From the NCBI GenBank assembly GCA_003023105.1, contig PXSZ01000028.1:1-27811 (forward strand): a stretch of 27,811 nucleotides of DNA, read 5' to 3'. This DNA is from Bacteroidetes bacterium QH_10_64_37 (lineage in GTDB: Bacteria; Bacteroidota; Rhodothermia; Rhodothermales; Salinibacteraceae). Under the pieces are notes generated by a model. It searched no databases and was not told the DNA's origin. It saw nothing but the letters and a program-made list of their open reading frames with translations. The position numbers were made by a program, and so were the translations under genes. Below, piece after piece: positions 16,147 to 26,473 of this stretch. Positions within the stretch are counted from its first letter, which is position 1. Every line of letters starts with the position of its first letter.

Positions 16147-19068
16147 TCAGAAAGGAGCGCCCCCGCCTCCGCGCCCACCTCCTGCGAGACCTCCAGCCGT
16201 CTGCCGAAGCCGGTTCCCATACCCGCCGAGCGGGCCTTCGCCGGTGTTCGGAATGTTGAGCCGGAGCAGTTGAGAGAGCCGCCCGCTCTTGACCTGGAGG
16301 TTGAAGCTGTACGACTGACGCCGCCCAAAGGGCACCCAGCTAAAGGACATCACCCAGCAGCCCAGGTCGCGACTGAGGTTGATGCTCGTGGTGGCCACCT
16401 TGTTCTGGATCAGGTCGTACCCCGTTCGGCCTTCGAGGGACCACTTTGGGGTGACGTCGAGGCTGAACTGGGCGTTGAGGGTCGCGTTCTGGTTTTGGAC
16501 GCGCTTCTGGGGCTTGCGGAAGCTGTAATTGAAATTGAAGCTCAGGGACCACGGAATGTTCGTGTCGAGGTACCCCTTGGAGCGCGACTGCGATGAGGGC
16601 GCGGTCGGCGACTGCGAGGGCCCCTGGGAGCGGCCTCTTTGTCCCCGGCGGCCTCCTCCGGGAGCCCGGGATCCGGATTGCCGGCCCGGCTGGATGCTCG
16701 CCCCGCGGCTTCCACCTCCACCTTCAAACGAACTGCTGAGGCTGAGGCGGAAGCGCGTGAGACGGAGCGGCGTGAGTGGATTCTCGGCAGCCATGTATCG
16801 GTCGGCAAGCCGAAAGGGGCGCGCGGCTCCCTCCCCGGTGCGCTGGAGGGCGTAGGGGGAGAAAGTCATGTTCGAGGAGATTCTGAAGTCCCTGATCGTC
16901 GTGCGGGCCCCAAGGTCAACGTTGCTCAGCTTGAGCGAGTCGGCCGTAAAGTTGTAGGCAGCACCGAGGTCGAAGTCCAGCAGCTTAATTTTCTCCTCCT
17001 GCGTCTCCCCGGTCGAGTCGACGGTCACGTATTTCGTTTCAAGCTCGTTGTCGAGGTTGAAGCTCAGGGTACGCTGCTCGCTGCTGCCCCGCACCCGGTT
17101 TCCCCCGAGAATGTCGTACCGGGTCGGTTCCCCGGTCCGGTCGTCGATGACCGGCGTCCCGTCTCTGTAGCGGAGGGCTCGCGTGCGCCCCCAGAGCGGC
17201 GCGTTGAAATTCGGTCGGTAGTTGAACGAGAGCGACGGCACCATCCGGTGCCGGAGGCCCTGCAGGGGCCCGATGCGGAGGGGGAAAAGCCCGTACAGCT
17301 CGGTATTTGCTGAAATGCCGGTCGAAAGCTCTCGCCGTGCGTAGAAGCCGGTAACCGTACGTTCCTCCGTGTTCGCATTGACGTTGACCGTATCTGTTTT
17401 TACCGAATCAGCGTTTAGGTCGACGAATTTGCGGGTGGTGCTGATGTGCCAGTCCGAATTATAGCGAAAGTTCGGACTCAAGTTGAGGTTGTAGCGGTTG
17501 ATTCGAAACGAGGCGCTGACCGGGATCTGGTGCCTGGCCTGAAAGTCAAAGAGCTTGCTGTTGCCGGTCGCGAGCCGGTACTTTCGCCGGTCCACGAGCG
17601 CTTCGTACCAGGAAATGTCGGTGACGTTGGCCGCCTCCAGGGAGTCGGCCAAATCGCCTCGGCCCCGTTCCCGAAGTTCTTCGGGGTCGCGGGGGCGGAA
17701 GGAATAGCTGTTGTCGACCGACAGGTCGTAAGAGGTAGTGATCTTCTCGTACCACCGCTCCTCCCCCACCGCCTGTTCAAAATCGAAGGGCTTGAAAGAC
17801 CGCTGCGAGAAGTTCAGGCTCGGCAGCGTCATCGATACCTGCCCGCTTCGGAGCTGCTGGCGCTGATTGGCGCTGATGCTGAAATTCTTGCCGCCTCCGG
17901 GCCAGCTCTTGCTGTACTGCAGGTTCGACGAGACTTCCTGGCTGACGGCGTCGTTGTAGTTGTTGCTGTTGCGCCGGGCGAAGTCCGTGGAGGTGACCAG
18001 GTTAATGTCGCCCCGGATGGAGGCGGTAGGAGAGAGGTTCTGGCTGTGCCTCCACCGTAACTGCCCCTTGTGCCGATTTGTAAAGTCAGGGTCCTCCGCC
18101 TCGCCAGTTCGGGTGCGGCGATAGGTGACGTCGAGCCGCCCGCTGTAGTTGTATCGCTTGTCATAGCGAAAAATCGGGTTCACTTGATAGCTTCCCTTCG
18201 ACCAGACGCTCGCGCGGAGTTGCAGGTCGGTGTAGGAGTTCATGGCAAAGTACCAGCCCCAGTCTCGGAGAAAGAGGCCCTTCTGTTCATCCTGTCCGTA
18301 GCTCGGCGCCAGCGGGCCGCTCCGCCGCCCCGACACGTTAGGCAAAAACCCGAACGGAAGCCACAGGGGGGTCGGGATGTTGAACAGAAAGAGCTGAATG
18401 GGGCCCGTATACACCCATTTTCCATCCACCTTCATCTCCTGGGAGCGCAGCGAGTACGAGGGCGTCTCGCCGGGGGGGCAGTTGCAGGTTGTGTACGTGC
18501 CGTCCCGGACGAACAGGGTGCTGTCCTCGAACACCTTGACGGCATTGCCCTCCACATAGCCGTTTTGCCGCTGGGTGCGGGCCGTGACCACTCGGCCCCG
18601 CTTGGTGCGCAGGCTGTAGGAAAGGGTCTTTCCGGTAAACGACTGGCCTTGTCCCTGTCCTTGGCCCCGCTGGAAGGTGGGGCGGGACCCGGCCGCAGTG
18701 TCCGAGGGCGCCCCGTAGGCCTCGAGCACGCTCGTCTCGAAGTTCATTTCGATCGTCTTGGCCTTCAGGGTGGCCTTCTGGTGGGACATTTCCGCCTGTC
18801 CGTGCAGGGTGCCGTGATCGGCCGAGTCCTCGGGGGTGACGATCACCAGGGAGTCCTGGGCCGAAAACTGGACCCCCTTCCCCGATTTGCCGGAGCCGGC
18901 GCCCGGTCGCCCCGCCCCCTGAGGCGAGGCGGTGGCCCGTCGGAGGGAGTCGGGCGCCTGGGGCCGGTCTTGTGCAGCGCTCGGGCGGGCACTGAGGCAG
19001 AGCCCCAGCACGGCCCCGAGACCGACGAGCAGCCAGTGCGGGCAGAGAGATCGAAGCACAGTCACCAC
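16147..19068 (-). CDS. lptD: LPS-assembly protein LptD, Bacteroidota type
   Basis: Encodes 973 residues. LptD is the outer-membrane translocon that inserts lipopolysaccharide into the outer leaflet. A signal peptide (1-32) is followed by an LptA/OstA-like periplasmic domain (about 65-210, with HGTLHGQAEMSHQKATLKAK). The TCNCPPGETPSYSLRS and IPTPLWLPFGFLPN blocks mark the entry to the barrel in Bacteroidota homologues. The remainder consists of beta strands. A Gly/Ser/Arg/Gln-rich insert (about 783-831) and a QG repeat (about 136-144) are unusual. The protein ends in a Gly-rich tail rather than an aromatic final strand. The start codon is GTG at 19068. The gene is last in the unit with enolase, FtsB and the ROK kinase. 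Confidence 0.88.
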   Translation of the reverse strand: MVTVLRSLCPHWLLVGLGAVLGLCLSARPSAAQDRPQAPDSLRRATASPQGAGRPGAGSGKSGKGVQFSAQDSLVIVTPEDSADHGTLHGQAEMSHQKATLKAKTIEMNFETSVLEAYGAPSDTAAGSRPTFQRGQGQGQGQSFTGKTLSYSLRTKRGRVVTARTQRQNGYVEGNAVKVFEDSTLFVRDGTYTTCNCPPGETPSYSLRSQEMKVDGKWVYTGPIQLFLFNIPTPLWLPFGFLPNVSGRRSGPLAPSYGQDEQKGLFLRDWGWYFAMNSYTDLQLRASVWSKGSYQVNPIFRYDKRYNYSGRLDVTYRRTRTGEAEDPDFTNRHKGQLRWRHSQNLSPTASIRGDINLVTSTDFARRNSNNYNDAVSQEVSSNLQYSKSWPGGGKNFSISANQRQQLRSGQVSMTLPSLNFSQRSFKPFDFEQAVGEERWYEKITTSYDLSVDNSYSFRPRDPEELRERGRGDLADSLEAANVTDISWYEALVDRRKYRLATGNSKLFDFQARHQIPVSASFRINRYNLNLSPNFRYNSDWHISTTRKFVDLNADSVKTDTVNVNANTEERTVTGFYARRELSTGISANTELYGLFPLRIGPLQGLRHRMVPSLSFNYRPNFNAPLWGRTRALRYRDGTPVIDDRTGEPTRYDILGGNRVRGSSEQRTLSFNLDNELETKYVTVDSTGETQEEKIKLLDFDLGAAYNFTADSLKLSNVDLGARTTIRDFRISSNMTFSPYALQRTGEGAARPFRLADRYMAAENPLTPLRLTRFRLSLSSSFEGGGGSRGASIQPGRQSGSRAPGGGRRGQRGRSQGPSQSPTAPSSQSRSKGYLDTNIPWSLSFNFNYSFRKPQKRVQNQNATLNAQFSLDVTPKWSLEGRTGYDLIQNKVATTSINLSRDLGCWVMSFSWVPFGRRQSYSFNLQVKSGRLSQLLRLNIPNTGEGPLGGYGNRLRQTAGGLAGGGRGGGGAPF

Positions 19069-19161
19069 GCGGTGGGGAAGACAGGGGACTCCCCGCTTCG
19101 GGTCGTCGGGGCACCGGGCCGTTCAGGGAGGCAGAGGCATCCTCACACCTCGCGGGCCGGG

Positions 19162-20145
19162 CTACAGGGAGCCGACCTGGGCCTGCTCGCCCTCGAAGGC
19201 CAGGCGGGCAGCGCCGAGAAGGCTCACCTCGTTGCCCAGCTGTTCCTGAAGGATGCAGAGGTTATCGCGGAGGCCCGGCGTGATGAAGCGGGGAAGGACG
19301 TCACGGGCGGGATCCAGGATGAAGTCTCCTGCCCCGGAAACGCCTCCGCTGACCACAATGGTCCGAATGTCGAGCAGATTCACGGCGGAGCCAAGGACGC
19401 ACCCCAGCTTGTGCCCGGCCCAGGCGAGCATGTCCTGGGCAAGCTCGTCCCCCTGATTCGCTGCCTCGTACAGCACGCGCGGAGTAATCTGCTCCAGCTT
19501 TCCGTCCACGAGATCGTGAATGGCACTGTCGGGGTAGTTGACGAGCCGGTCTCGGGTGTGCTGGGCCAGGAACTCCTGGCCGAGGTAGCCCTCGACGGCG
19601 CCGCTCACGCCCGAGTTTGCGCGTGGCCCTTCGTAATCGATCGTCATGTGGCCGATTTCGGAAGCGCCGCCGGTGGATCCCCGAAAGATCTTGTTCTGGT
19701 AGACGATCCCGCCTCCGACGCCGGTTCCGAGGGTGACCATTATGAACGAGTCGACGGATTGCCCGACCCCGTAGAAGGCCGAGCCGAGAGCGGCCACGTT
19801 CGCGTCGTTTTCGACGACGACCGAAAGGGAGACATCAAGACGAGACTGGAGGGTCGTCCGCAGGTTCACAGACCCCCAGTCCTTTAAATTTGGGGGCTTC
19901 GTCACGGTCGTGCGCTCCCAGTTTACAGCTCCGGGCGCCCCAATTCCAACGCCCGCCACGGAACCGGTGGGAGCGGCGTCGATCATCTCTGCAACAATGG
20001 AGGCAATCTCTTCCTTGACGTGCTCCGGGCCCTGCTCGGACTTCGTCGGACGCTGCGTCCGTTCGACGATGCCTTCCTCACGGTCCACGAGAGCGGCCTT
20101 CAGGTTCGTGCCTCCAAGATCAACACCGACGGCGTAGGATGACAT
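19162..20145 (-). CDS. ROK-family sugar kinase (probable glucokinase) without zinc cysteines
   Basis: Encodes 327 residues. ROK kinases phosphorylate glucose or related sugars with ATP. Phosphate-1 loop DLGGTNLK (9-16), catalytic D114 in ENDAN, phosphate-2 loop LGTGVGGG (139-146) and the substrate/metal motif EIGH (163-166) are present. The usual CxCGxxGCxE zinc motif is replaced by ANSGVSGAVE: A176, S178 and A183 stand where Cys is expected, while E185 is kept. The fold is otherwise complete, so the enzyme is probably active without the metal site. It lies between ftsB and lptD on the same strand with short gaps of about 90 bases. The exact sugar is not clear from the sequence. Confidence 0.9.
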   Translation of the reverse strand: MSSYAVGVDLGGTNLKAALVDREEGIVERTQRPTKSEQGPEHVKEEIASIVAEMIDAAPTGSVAGVGIGAPGAVNWERTTVTKPPNLKDWGSVNLRTTLQSRLDVSLSVVVENDANVAALGSAFYGVGQSVDSFIMVTLGTGVGGGIVYQNKIFRGSTGGASEIGHMTIDYEGPRANSGVSGAVEGYLGQEFLAQHTRDRLVNYPDSAIHDLVDGKLEQITPRVLYEAANQGDELAQDMLAWAGHKLGCVLGSAVNLLDIRTIVVSGGVSGAGDFILDPARDVLPRFITPGLRDNLCILQEQLGNEVSLLGAARLAFEGEQAQVGSL

Positions 20146-20234
20146 AGAGGGTGAGAAGGAGACTATGGTGGAAATGAAGAATCGAAGACCGGCGCCGGCG
20201 GTGATCGGTGGGCGCCCGGTGGGCTGCGACTTGA

Positions 20235-20534
20235 CTACTTCGGTTCGATCCGGTAGATGGTTTCTCCCGGCCGCTTCATGCCGTACTCCTCGCGGGCGAT
20301 CCGCACGACCGCACTGTCCGACAGTGGGCGATCAAGCTGGATGTGAAGGCGCTCGATGTCCTTCCGGAGCGTGGCGTTTTCCTGCTTCGTGGCCTCCAGT
20401 TCCTGGTGCCACTGGTACCGCTGCCACAGGCTGTGACTGTCAAAAAACAGGACCCAGACGAGTACGCCCGCCAAAAAGAGACCGATTCCCCACCGTACGC
20501 GGCGGTCGGAAAGGGGAGAATCAGGGGAGGGCAT
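20235..20534 (-). CDS. ftsB: Septum formation initiator, FtsB/DivIC family
   Basis: Encodes 99 residues. FtsB/DivIC is a bitopic divisome protein that links early and late cell-division proteins (FtsL, FtsQ). A short cytoplasmic N terminus is followed by one membrane span (about 15-31, WGIGLFLAGVLVWVLFF) and a coiled coil (about 37-66). The conserved end, AREEYGMKRPGETIYRI, is diagnostic. It begins 8 bases after the enolase stop, so the two genes are almost certainly co-transcribed; this adjacency is widespread in bacteria. Confidence 0.92.
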   Translation of the reverse strand: MPSPDSPLSDRRVRWGIGLFLAGVLVWVLFFDSHSLWQRYQWHQELEATKQENATLRKDIERLHIQLDRPLSDSAVVRIAREEYGMKRPGETIYRIEPK

Positions 20535-20542
20535 GGCGCTGA

Positions 20543-21943
<1,401 letters not shown>

Positions 21944-21967
21944 GAGCCGGATCTCGAAGGGACGCAT

Positions 21968-22002
21968 AAAAAAGGCCGACGAGCCCTGGAGGCTCGCCGG
22001 CC
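21968..22002 (-). terminator. Rho-independent terminator after the TPR gene
   Basis: A 12-base stem (21974-21985 with 21991-22002, one mismatch) and a 5-base loop are followed on the minus strand by six T residues (21968-21973). It lies 24 bases past the stop of the TPR gene and separates that unit from the eno operon. Confidence 0.9.
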
Positions 22003-22025
22003 GAATGGAGAACGCACGGGCGATA

Positions 22026-23378
22026 TCAAGAGGAGGGAGCCGGCCGCACGGAGGTCGTCTCGCCGATCCACGAGTAGCAGCCTTCGTCAATGGCATACGA
22101 TCCGCCCTGCTCCCAGTCCGACCGGTAGAATATGTCTTCCTTGGTGGGGAAGACCTTCCGATACGTCTGGATTTTGCCGTTGGCCACGGAGGAGATCGAG
22201 GAGTCGACCTGTTTTGCCTGCTGATACTTGTCGACGACTGCCCAGTACACAGCTTTGTCTCCCCGACTCATCTCGTTTCCGCTGCACTCGTTGACGGCTC
22301 GTGCGTACAGGTCCCCGATGGCGATATAGGCCCGGCCAAAGTCCTTCCTCATCTCGATGGCCTTCTGGAATTCCTGTCGGGCCTTTGCCAGCTGGCCCAT
22401 CTTCTGGTACGCGGTGCCACGGTTGAAGTGGTCCTCGGCGGTCAGCTCGGCACCCTGCTCCACCGCACGGGCGTAGGCCTTGAGGGCGGCTTCCGATCGC
22501 CCGTCTTCAAGACGCATTTGGGCAATCTCGCGAACCGTCTCGGCCGGCGGCCCCATTTTTAGCAGACGCTTCGAGAGCTCAGAGGCTTTTGCGACGTTGC
22601 CCTGCTGGTTGTACGCGTTGAAAAGCTCCGTAAGGAGCTGCGTACTGTCCGGATTCTGCTTTACCTGCTTCTCCAGGTACGCAACCTGCGCCTGCGCGTT
22701 TTTGCTGAAGATCTTCTCACGGGTCGAGCTTATCATGTTGGCCACCTCCTCGTTGTCGCCCCGCTTCGCTTCAAGCGTGTTGGCAAAATCGAGCGCCTTC
22801 TGAAGCTCGTTGTTCTGGAGATGCAGGTTCATAATTTGCTGGAGGTAGTAGGGATCGATCTTTTTCGGGGCCGTCTCAAAGGCATTCCGGTAGTGGGCGA
22901 CCGGCGTTTTCAGCCCCTCGATGTCGGGTAGAGATCCCTGGTGCTGTTCGAGGAAGCGGCCCTTTCGCAGCTCCCACTCGTATTGGCTAAACTTGATGTC
23001 TTGCTTCTTCATCTTCTGGGGCGCAGAGGTGAGGTGCGTCGCCGCAGTGTCCAGATAGGCCTTTCGCGTTTTCTCATTCTCGGCCTGCTTGGCGAGGCCC
23101 TCGTAGAGTTTCACGACCCGTTTGTAGTTGTCGTCGTCTTTGTCGGGCGTTCCGGGGGCGTGTTCAAGAAGCCAGAGGAGATCGCTCCGGGCACTCTCGA
23201 AGTTGTCGTTCTTGAAATTCTCGTAGTAGAGGCTGTAGTGCATTAGTTTCTCCTGCTTGCTCGGCTCGCTGTCCTGCGCAGACGCAGGCGTAGCGGAGAG
23301 CGCGAGCAACAGGAGGCTCAAGCACAGGGTTCCGGCGGAGAGAAACCAAGATCTGAAGCGGGTGTCAGCAAAAAACAT
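22026..23378 (-). CDS. Exported TPR-repeat protein
   Basis: Encodes 450 residues. A signal peptide (about 1-35, ending in TPASAQ) predicts export to the periplasm. TPR units are clear in the second half: residues near 255-290 (STQLLTELFNAYNQQGNVAKA) and near 335-380 (AEDHFNRGTAYQKMGQLAKARQEFQKAIE, split over two helices, then FGRAYIAIGDLYARA). The N-terminal half is also helical. Such proteins act as scaffolds; no partner is shown. The C-terminal 70 residues contain two Cys and the WEQGG...CYSWIG segment. It is last of the glycogen-synthase-like, DUF4270, barrel, TPR set, 136 bases after the barrel gene, and ends in a strong terminator. Confidence 0.85.
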   Translation of the reverse strand: MFFADTRFRSWFLSAGTLCLSLLLLALSATPASAQDSEPSKQEKLMHYSLYYENFKNDNFESARSDLLWLLEHAPGTPDKDDDNYKRVVKLYEGLAKQAENEKTRKAYLDTAATHLTSAPQKMKKQDIKFSQYEWELRKGRFLEQHQGSLPDIEGLKTPVAHYRNAFETAPKKIDPYYLQQIMNLHLQNNELQKALDFANTLEAKRGDNEEVANMISSTREKIFSKNAQAQVAYLEKQVKQNPDSTQLLTELFNAYNQQGNVAKASELSKRLLKMGPPAETVREIAQMRLEDGRSEAALKAYARAVEQGAELTAEDHFNRGTAYQKMGQLAKARQEFQKAIEMRKDFGRAYIAIGDLYARAVNECSGNEMSRGDKAVYWAVVDKYQQAKQVDSSISSVANGKIQTYRKVFPTKEDIFYRSDWEQGGSYAIDEGCYSWIGETTSVRPAPSS

Positions 23379-23514
23379 AACAGGGAGGCAGATCTGTCCG
23401 ATATTTTGAACAGGCTATGGGGTTAGACTGGACGTTCGGCGTCGGGTTTCGGTCCACGTTGAATCGCAGGCGAGCCTGCTCGGCGAGCAAAGACCCGGTG
23501 CGCTCCGCCCCGTG

Positions 23515-24903
23515 TTACCGGAGCTTACGCCGCTGAAACCAGCGTTCTCCGAAGTTTACATGGAGCGAGACGCCGAAGAAGGTGTCGCGGACGAGGGAGT
23601 TGGAGGTCGTCCCCCGCGTTCCGACACTTGTATTCAGGTCAATTCGCGTGCCAGAGAGAGATGTGGGGAGACTAATCCCGGCGGTGAGGCCGTACTCGTA
23701 GAGGTTGGTCTGCCCGTCGGGCTGCACGTACATCTGCTCCACGTATCCCCCGAACCGATAGGCCGCCTGAGCGAAATATCCGGCCAACTGCTCCTCGCCG
23801 GCCGGCACCACCTCGGCCCCGGTCGAGACGCGCCATCGGTCTGTGAGCGTGCCCGTACCGCCGACCGGAAATTGAATGGGATCCGTCTCCTCGAATCCAG
23901 ATGAAAAGGTGCTCGAAAAGGTGCTCCACGTGTCGAACAGGCCGTCGATGGTAAAGGTCCACCGCACGTTCGGCTGGTACGACGCGCCCAAGCGCCCTTT
24001 CCAGGGCAGGGTCACGTCCCCTCGCTGGACGGAAAGGGTGTCGCGCGCCAGGTCTTCGTCGAGGGTGCGATACCGCTCGCCCGAGAGAGCGGCGGGAAGC
24101 GTGACGGCGGTCCCGATCGAGAGGGCATCGTCCGAGGCAAAGACGTCGGCCAGTGCGAGGTGCCCCCCCACCGTGCTGGTGACCCCGGAGAGCTGCATCC
24201 CGTTCGAGACGACGACGTTGCGGAGGGCCCCGGTGTTCGGCCACGTCGTGCGCCGCCGACTCTCAATAATTCCAAAGATGAGATCGGCCGTGGCCCCTAC
24301 GCTCAGCACGTCATTGATCCGGTATCCGAGTCCGCCCCGCAGGCGATGGAGGCCCCCGGACCCGGTGAAGCTCACCCGGTACGGCGCCTCGGTTTCCTGC
24401 CGGGGACCAATCGGCTCTTGCCCCCTCCGGACCGCCGCATAATTGGAGCGCGAGTACGGCTGAAAGGAGAGGCCGACGCCCAGCGTGCGTTCGTAGAGGG
24501 GAAAGCTGAACTGAAGGGCCTGCACGTTGCCGGAGACCAACCGACCCGAATTGCCACGTCCGTCAGAGGCGGTCACGGACTGGAACGAGGCCCCGCCCAA
24601 CAATCGCGTGTATACCTGGTCGCTCCACAGGGCCGGATTGGCGTCGGGATTGTAGTTGAGAGAGCGAAGTGCGTAGCCGCCTTTGCCCATTGCATAGCTC
24701 CGCGACGACGAGAATTCGACAAGTTTCCCCAGGCCGAACCGGGAGTAAATCGTTCCCTTGCCGTTGGACTGGGCCTGCGCCACGGGAGCGGTGACCAGCA
24801 TTCCCGCGAAAACGAGGACTCCGATGCAGAGGAGGCGTGTCACGCCCAGTCGCATACCACCGTCGCGGGTCGTACGAGAAGAAGGCCGAACGGGCACAGT
24901 CAT
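23515..24903 (-). CDS. Outer-membrane beta-barrel protein, unknown substrate
   Basis: Encodes 462 residues. A signal peptide ends at about residue 44 (APVAQAQ). It is followed by IYSRFGLGKLVEF and LNYNPDANPALW, the early Gly-rich strand and NP(A) motif seen in FadL/PorV-like Bacteroidota barrels. Alternating strands continue to the end, which has the typical DTFFGVSLHVNFGERWF closing strand. An internal ATG at 24855 would give a shorter, cleaner signal peptide and could be the true start. It starts 4 bases after the DUF4270 stop, so the pair is translationally linked. Confidence 0.8.
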   Translation of the reverse strand: MTVPVRPSSRTTRDGGMRLGVTRLLCIGVLVFAGMLVTAPVAQAQSNGKGTIYSRFGLGKLVEFSSSRSYAMGKGGYALRSLNYNPDANPALWSDQVYTRLLGGASFQSVTASDGRGNSGRLVSGNVQALQFSFPLYERTLGVGLSFQPYSRSNYAAVRRGQEPIGPRQETEAPYRVSFTGSGGLHRLRGGLGYRINDVLSVGATADLIFGIIESRRRTTWPNTGALRNVVVSNGMQLSGVTSTVGGHLALADVFASDDALSIGTAVTLPAALSGERYRTLDEDLARDTLSVQRGDVTLPWKGRLGASYQPNVRWTFTIDGLFDTWSTFSSTFSSGFEETDPIQFPVGGTGTLTDRWRVSTGAEVVPAGEEQLAGYFAQAAYRFGGYVEQMYVQPDGQTNLYEYGLTAGISLPTSLSGTRIDLNTSVGTRGTTSNSLVRDTFFGVSLHVNFGERWFQRRKLR

Positions 24904-24907
24904 CAAT

Positions 24908-26272
24908 CTACAGCGGCGTTACGGTCAGAGTAGCACGGGGGGGGGCGACCTCTCCTTGGGTCGACGACGGGCGTTGGATGAGGACGGGCAGCGTGCTCGG
25001 CAGTCCGGGTTGAATCGTGGAGGCCTGATCGACGGAGGCGCTATCCCGGTCGGCGACTCGGACGCGGTACGTCCTGAAGAGTGGAGACCGACCATTTCGG
25101 ACGCGCTGAAAGGACTGCTGAAAAATGGGGAAGGCCACGTTGTCCGACACGAGGGCAACGCCACGAGGGGCAGACGGAAGGAGGGGGAGCACACACGCCT
25201 CATTTGTCGGGGAAAACACTGGGAGCCGTACTGCGGTGCAGGGGGGGGCGTCCGAAGTCCGAGTAGCAATCACGCGGTATCCATTCGGAAGAGGGCGGAC
25301 AAAGTTCGATCCGGGGAAGTCGGCCATGGCGAGCGTGTCGGCCGGAACGAAAATCTCAGCCCGGTTCAAAGGAGCGGTTGCGAGGGAATCAAGCGGGTTT
25401 TCGTCGAAGTTCCAGTTCATCGTTAAGCCTACGCCGATTCCGCCCACCATCAGTTCGTAGTCGTCCGAGGGAGAGGCCGTTACGTTCCGCTGCTCAATGT
25501 GGGTGAAGGTCTTCAAGGCCGGGTAGTCGGCAGTCACACTGTCGGGTGTGTGCGTGAGGCGAAGGGCCGCATTGGCCGCGGAGAACCCGACGACCGCCTC
25601 GCTATTGGGAGCAATGATTTTGAAGCCCGAAAAATTGTCCTCGAATCCGGATCCGCCGTCACTGGTGTCTTGCAGGGTGGTCAGGTGTTCGTCGATCCAG
25701 GATTGTCGAAGCTCGATCGTGACCAGGGAGTCGGTCGGGATAATTTGTGCCGTCGTCACCGAGGCCGGGTCCGTCTCATCGGCGTCGAAGCCGGCGTTCG
25801 CTCGCGCCGAATCCATCTCAGCCTCCGCCGTCAGATTGTACACCTTCACCTCCATCGGTTCGCCGGAGGCGCCGTGCAGGTAGTTCGTCGTCAGACGCAG
25901 TTCAGCGGCGAGCGAATCCGCATTGTCGGCAGAGATGATTTGGGAGGGGAGAGTGCTCCGCCCGGCAAAGTCGACGTATCCCTCTGTCTCAATGGTCCCC
26001 GTGCCCGGAATCGGATCGTCGACGATGCCGGTGAGAACCCGCCACGTACTTCGGGAAGAAGCCCGGCGGAAGTTCTCTCCCGTAATAGGGGGAGTGCGCG
26101 TCGTATCGAGGTCGGGGAGTACGTCGACGGTCACCGGTTTTCCGCCCTTCAGGGAGTCGGATCCGGGTCCGACCCCCAGCCCCACGTCCGTCGAGTCGCT
26201 GCAGGCAGAGAGTGAAAGAAGCGCAGCCCCTCCGATGAGGACTGCGCATACCCAGGACATCCTCGTAGACAT
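24908..26272 (-). CDS. DUF4270-like lipoprotein
   Basis: Encodes 454 residues. The signal segment (9-23) ends in the lipobox LSAC with C24. The body looks beta-rich (TGTIETEGYVDFAG, SDDYELMVGGIGVGL) with no enzyme motif. Assignment to DUF4270, a Bacteroidota lipoprotein family of unknown function, rests on general resemblance and on context: DUF4270 genes are commonly found beside the half-length glycogen-synthase gene in this phylum, as here. The ATG at 26272 is chosen; a second at 26260 is possible. The downstream barrel begins 4 bases after this stop, suggesting a surface lipoprotein-barrel complex. Confidence 0.65.
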   Translation of the reverse strand: MSTRMSWVCAVLIGGAALLSLSACSDSTDVGLGVGPGSDSLKGGKPVTVDVLPDLDTTRTPPITGENFRRASSRSTWRVLTGIVDDPIPGTGTIETEGYVDFAGRSTLPSQIISADNADSLAAELRLTTNYLHGASGEPMEVKVYNLTAEAEMDSARANAGFDADETDPASVTTAQIIPTDSLVTIELRQSWIDEHLTTLQDTSDGGSGFEDNFSGFKIIAPNSEAVVGFSAANAALRLTHTPDSVTADYPALKTFTHIEQRNVTASPSDDYELMVGGIGVGLTMNWNFDENPLDSLATAPLNRAEIFVPADTLAMADFPGSNFVRPLPNGYRVIATRTSDAPPCTAVRLPVFSPTNEACVLPLLPSAPRGVALVSDNVAFPIFQQSFQRVRNGRSPLFRTYRVRVADRDSASVDQASTIQPGLPSTLPVLIQRPSSTQGEVAPPRATLTVTPL

Positions 26273-26473
26273 CGTCAGTGCAGGCGGCAACGGCCAATGA
26301 ATGAGTTGGGGCGAGAGGGGGGACCTGCAGTCAGTGGGGGCACCGGTCCAGCGGCATGGGAACCGGGGGGATTGTAGACCGGGTACAGCACAGATCGGCC
26401 CCAGCGCGGATTGTCCCCTCAATCAGAATCGTCAAAGCCGCCTGGAAGCAGGGTGTTTCTCGGCAGGTGAAGA

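Noticed and set aside
18070..19887. 605-codon open frame antisense to lptD and the ROK kinase
   Set aside because: It spans two well-supported genes and the gap between them; composition is that of a shadow frame.
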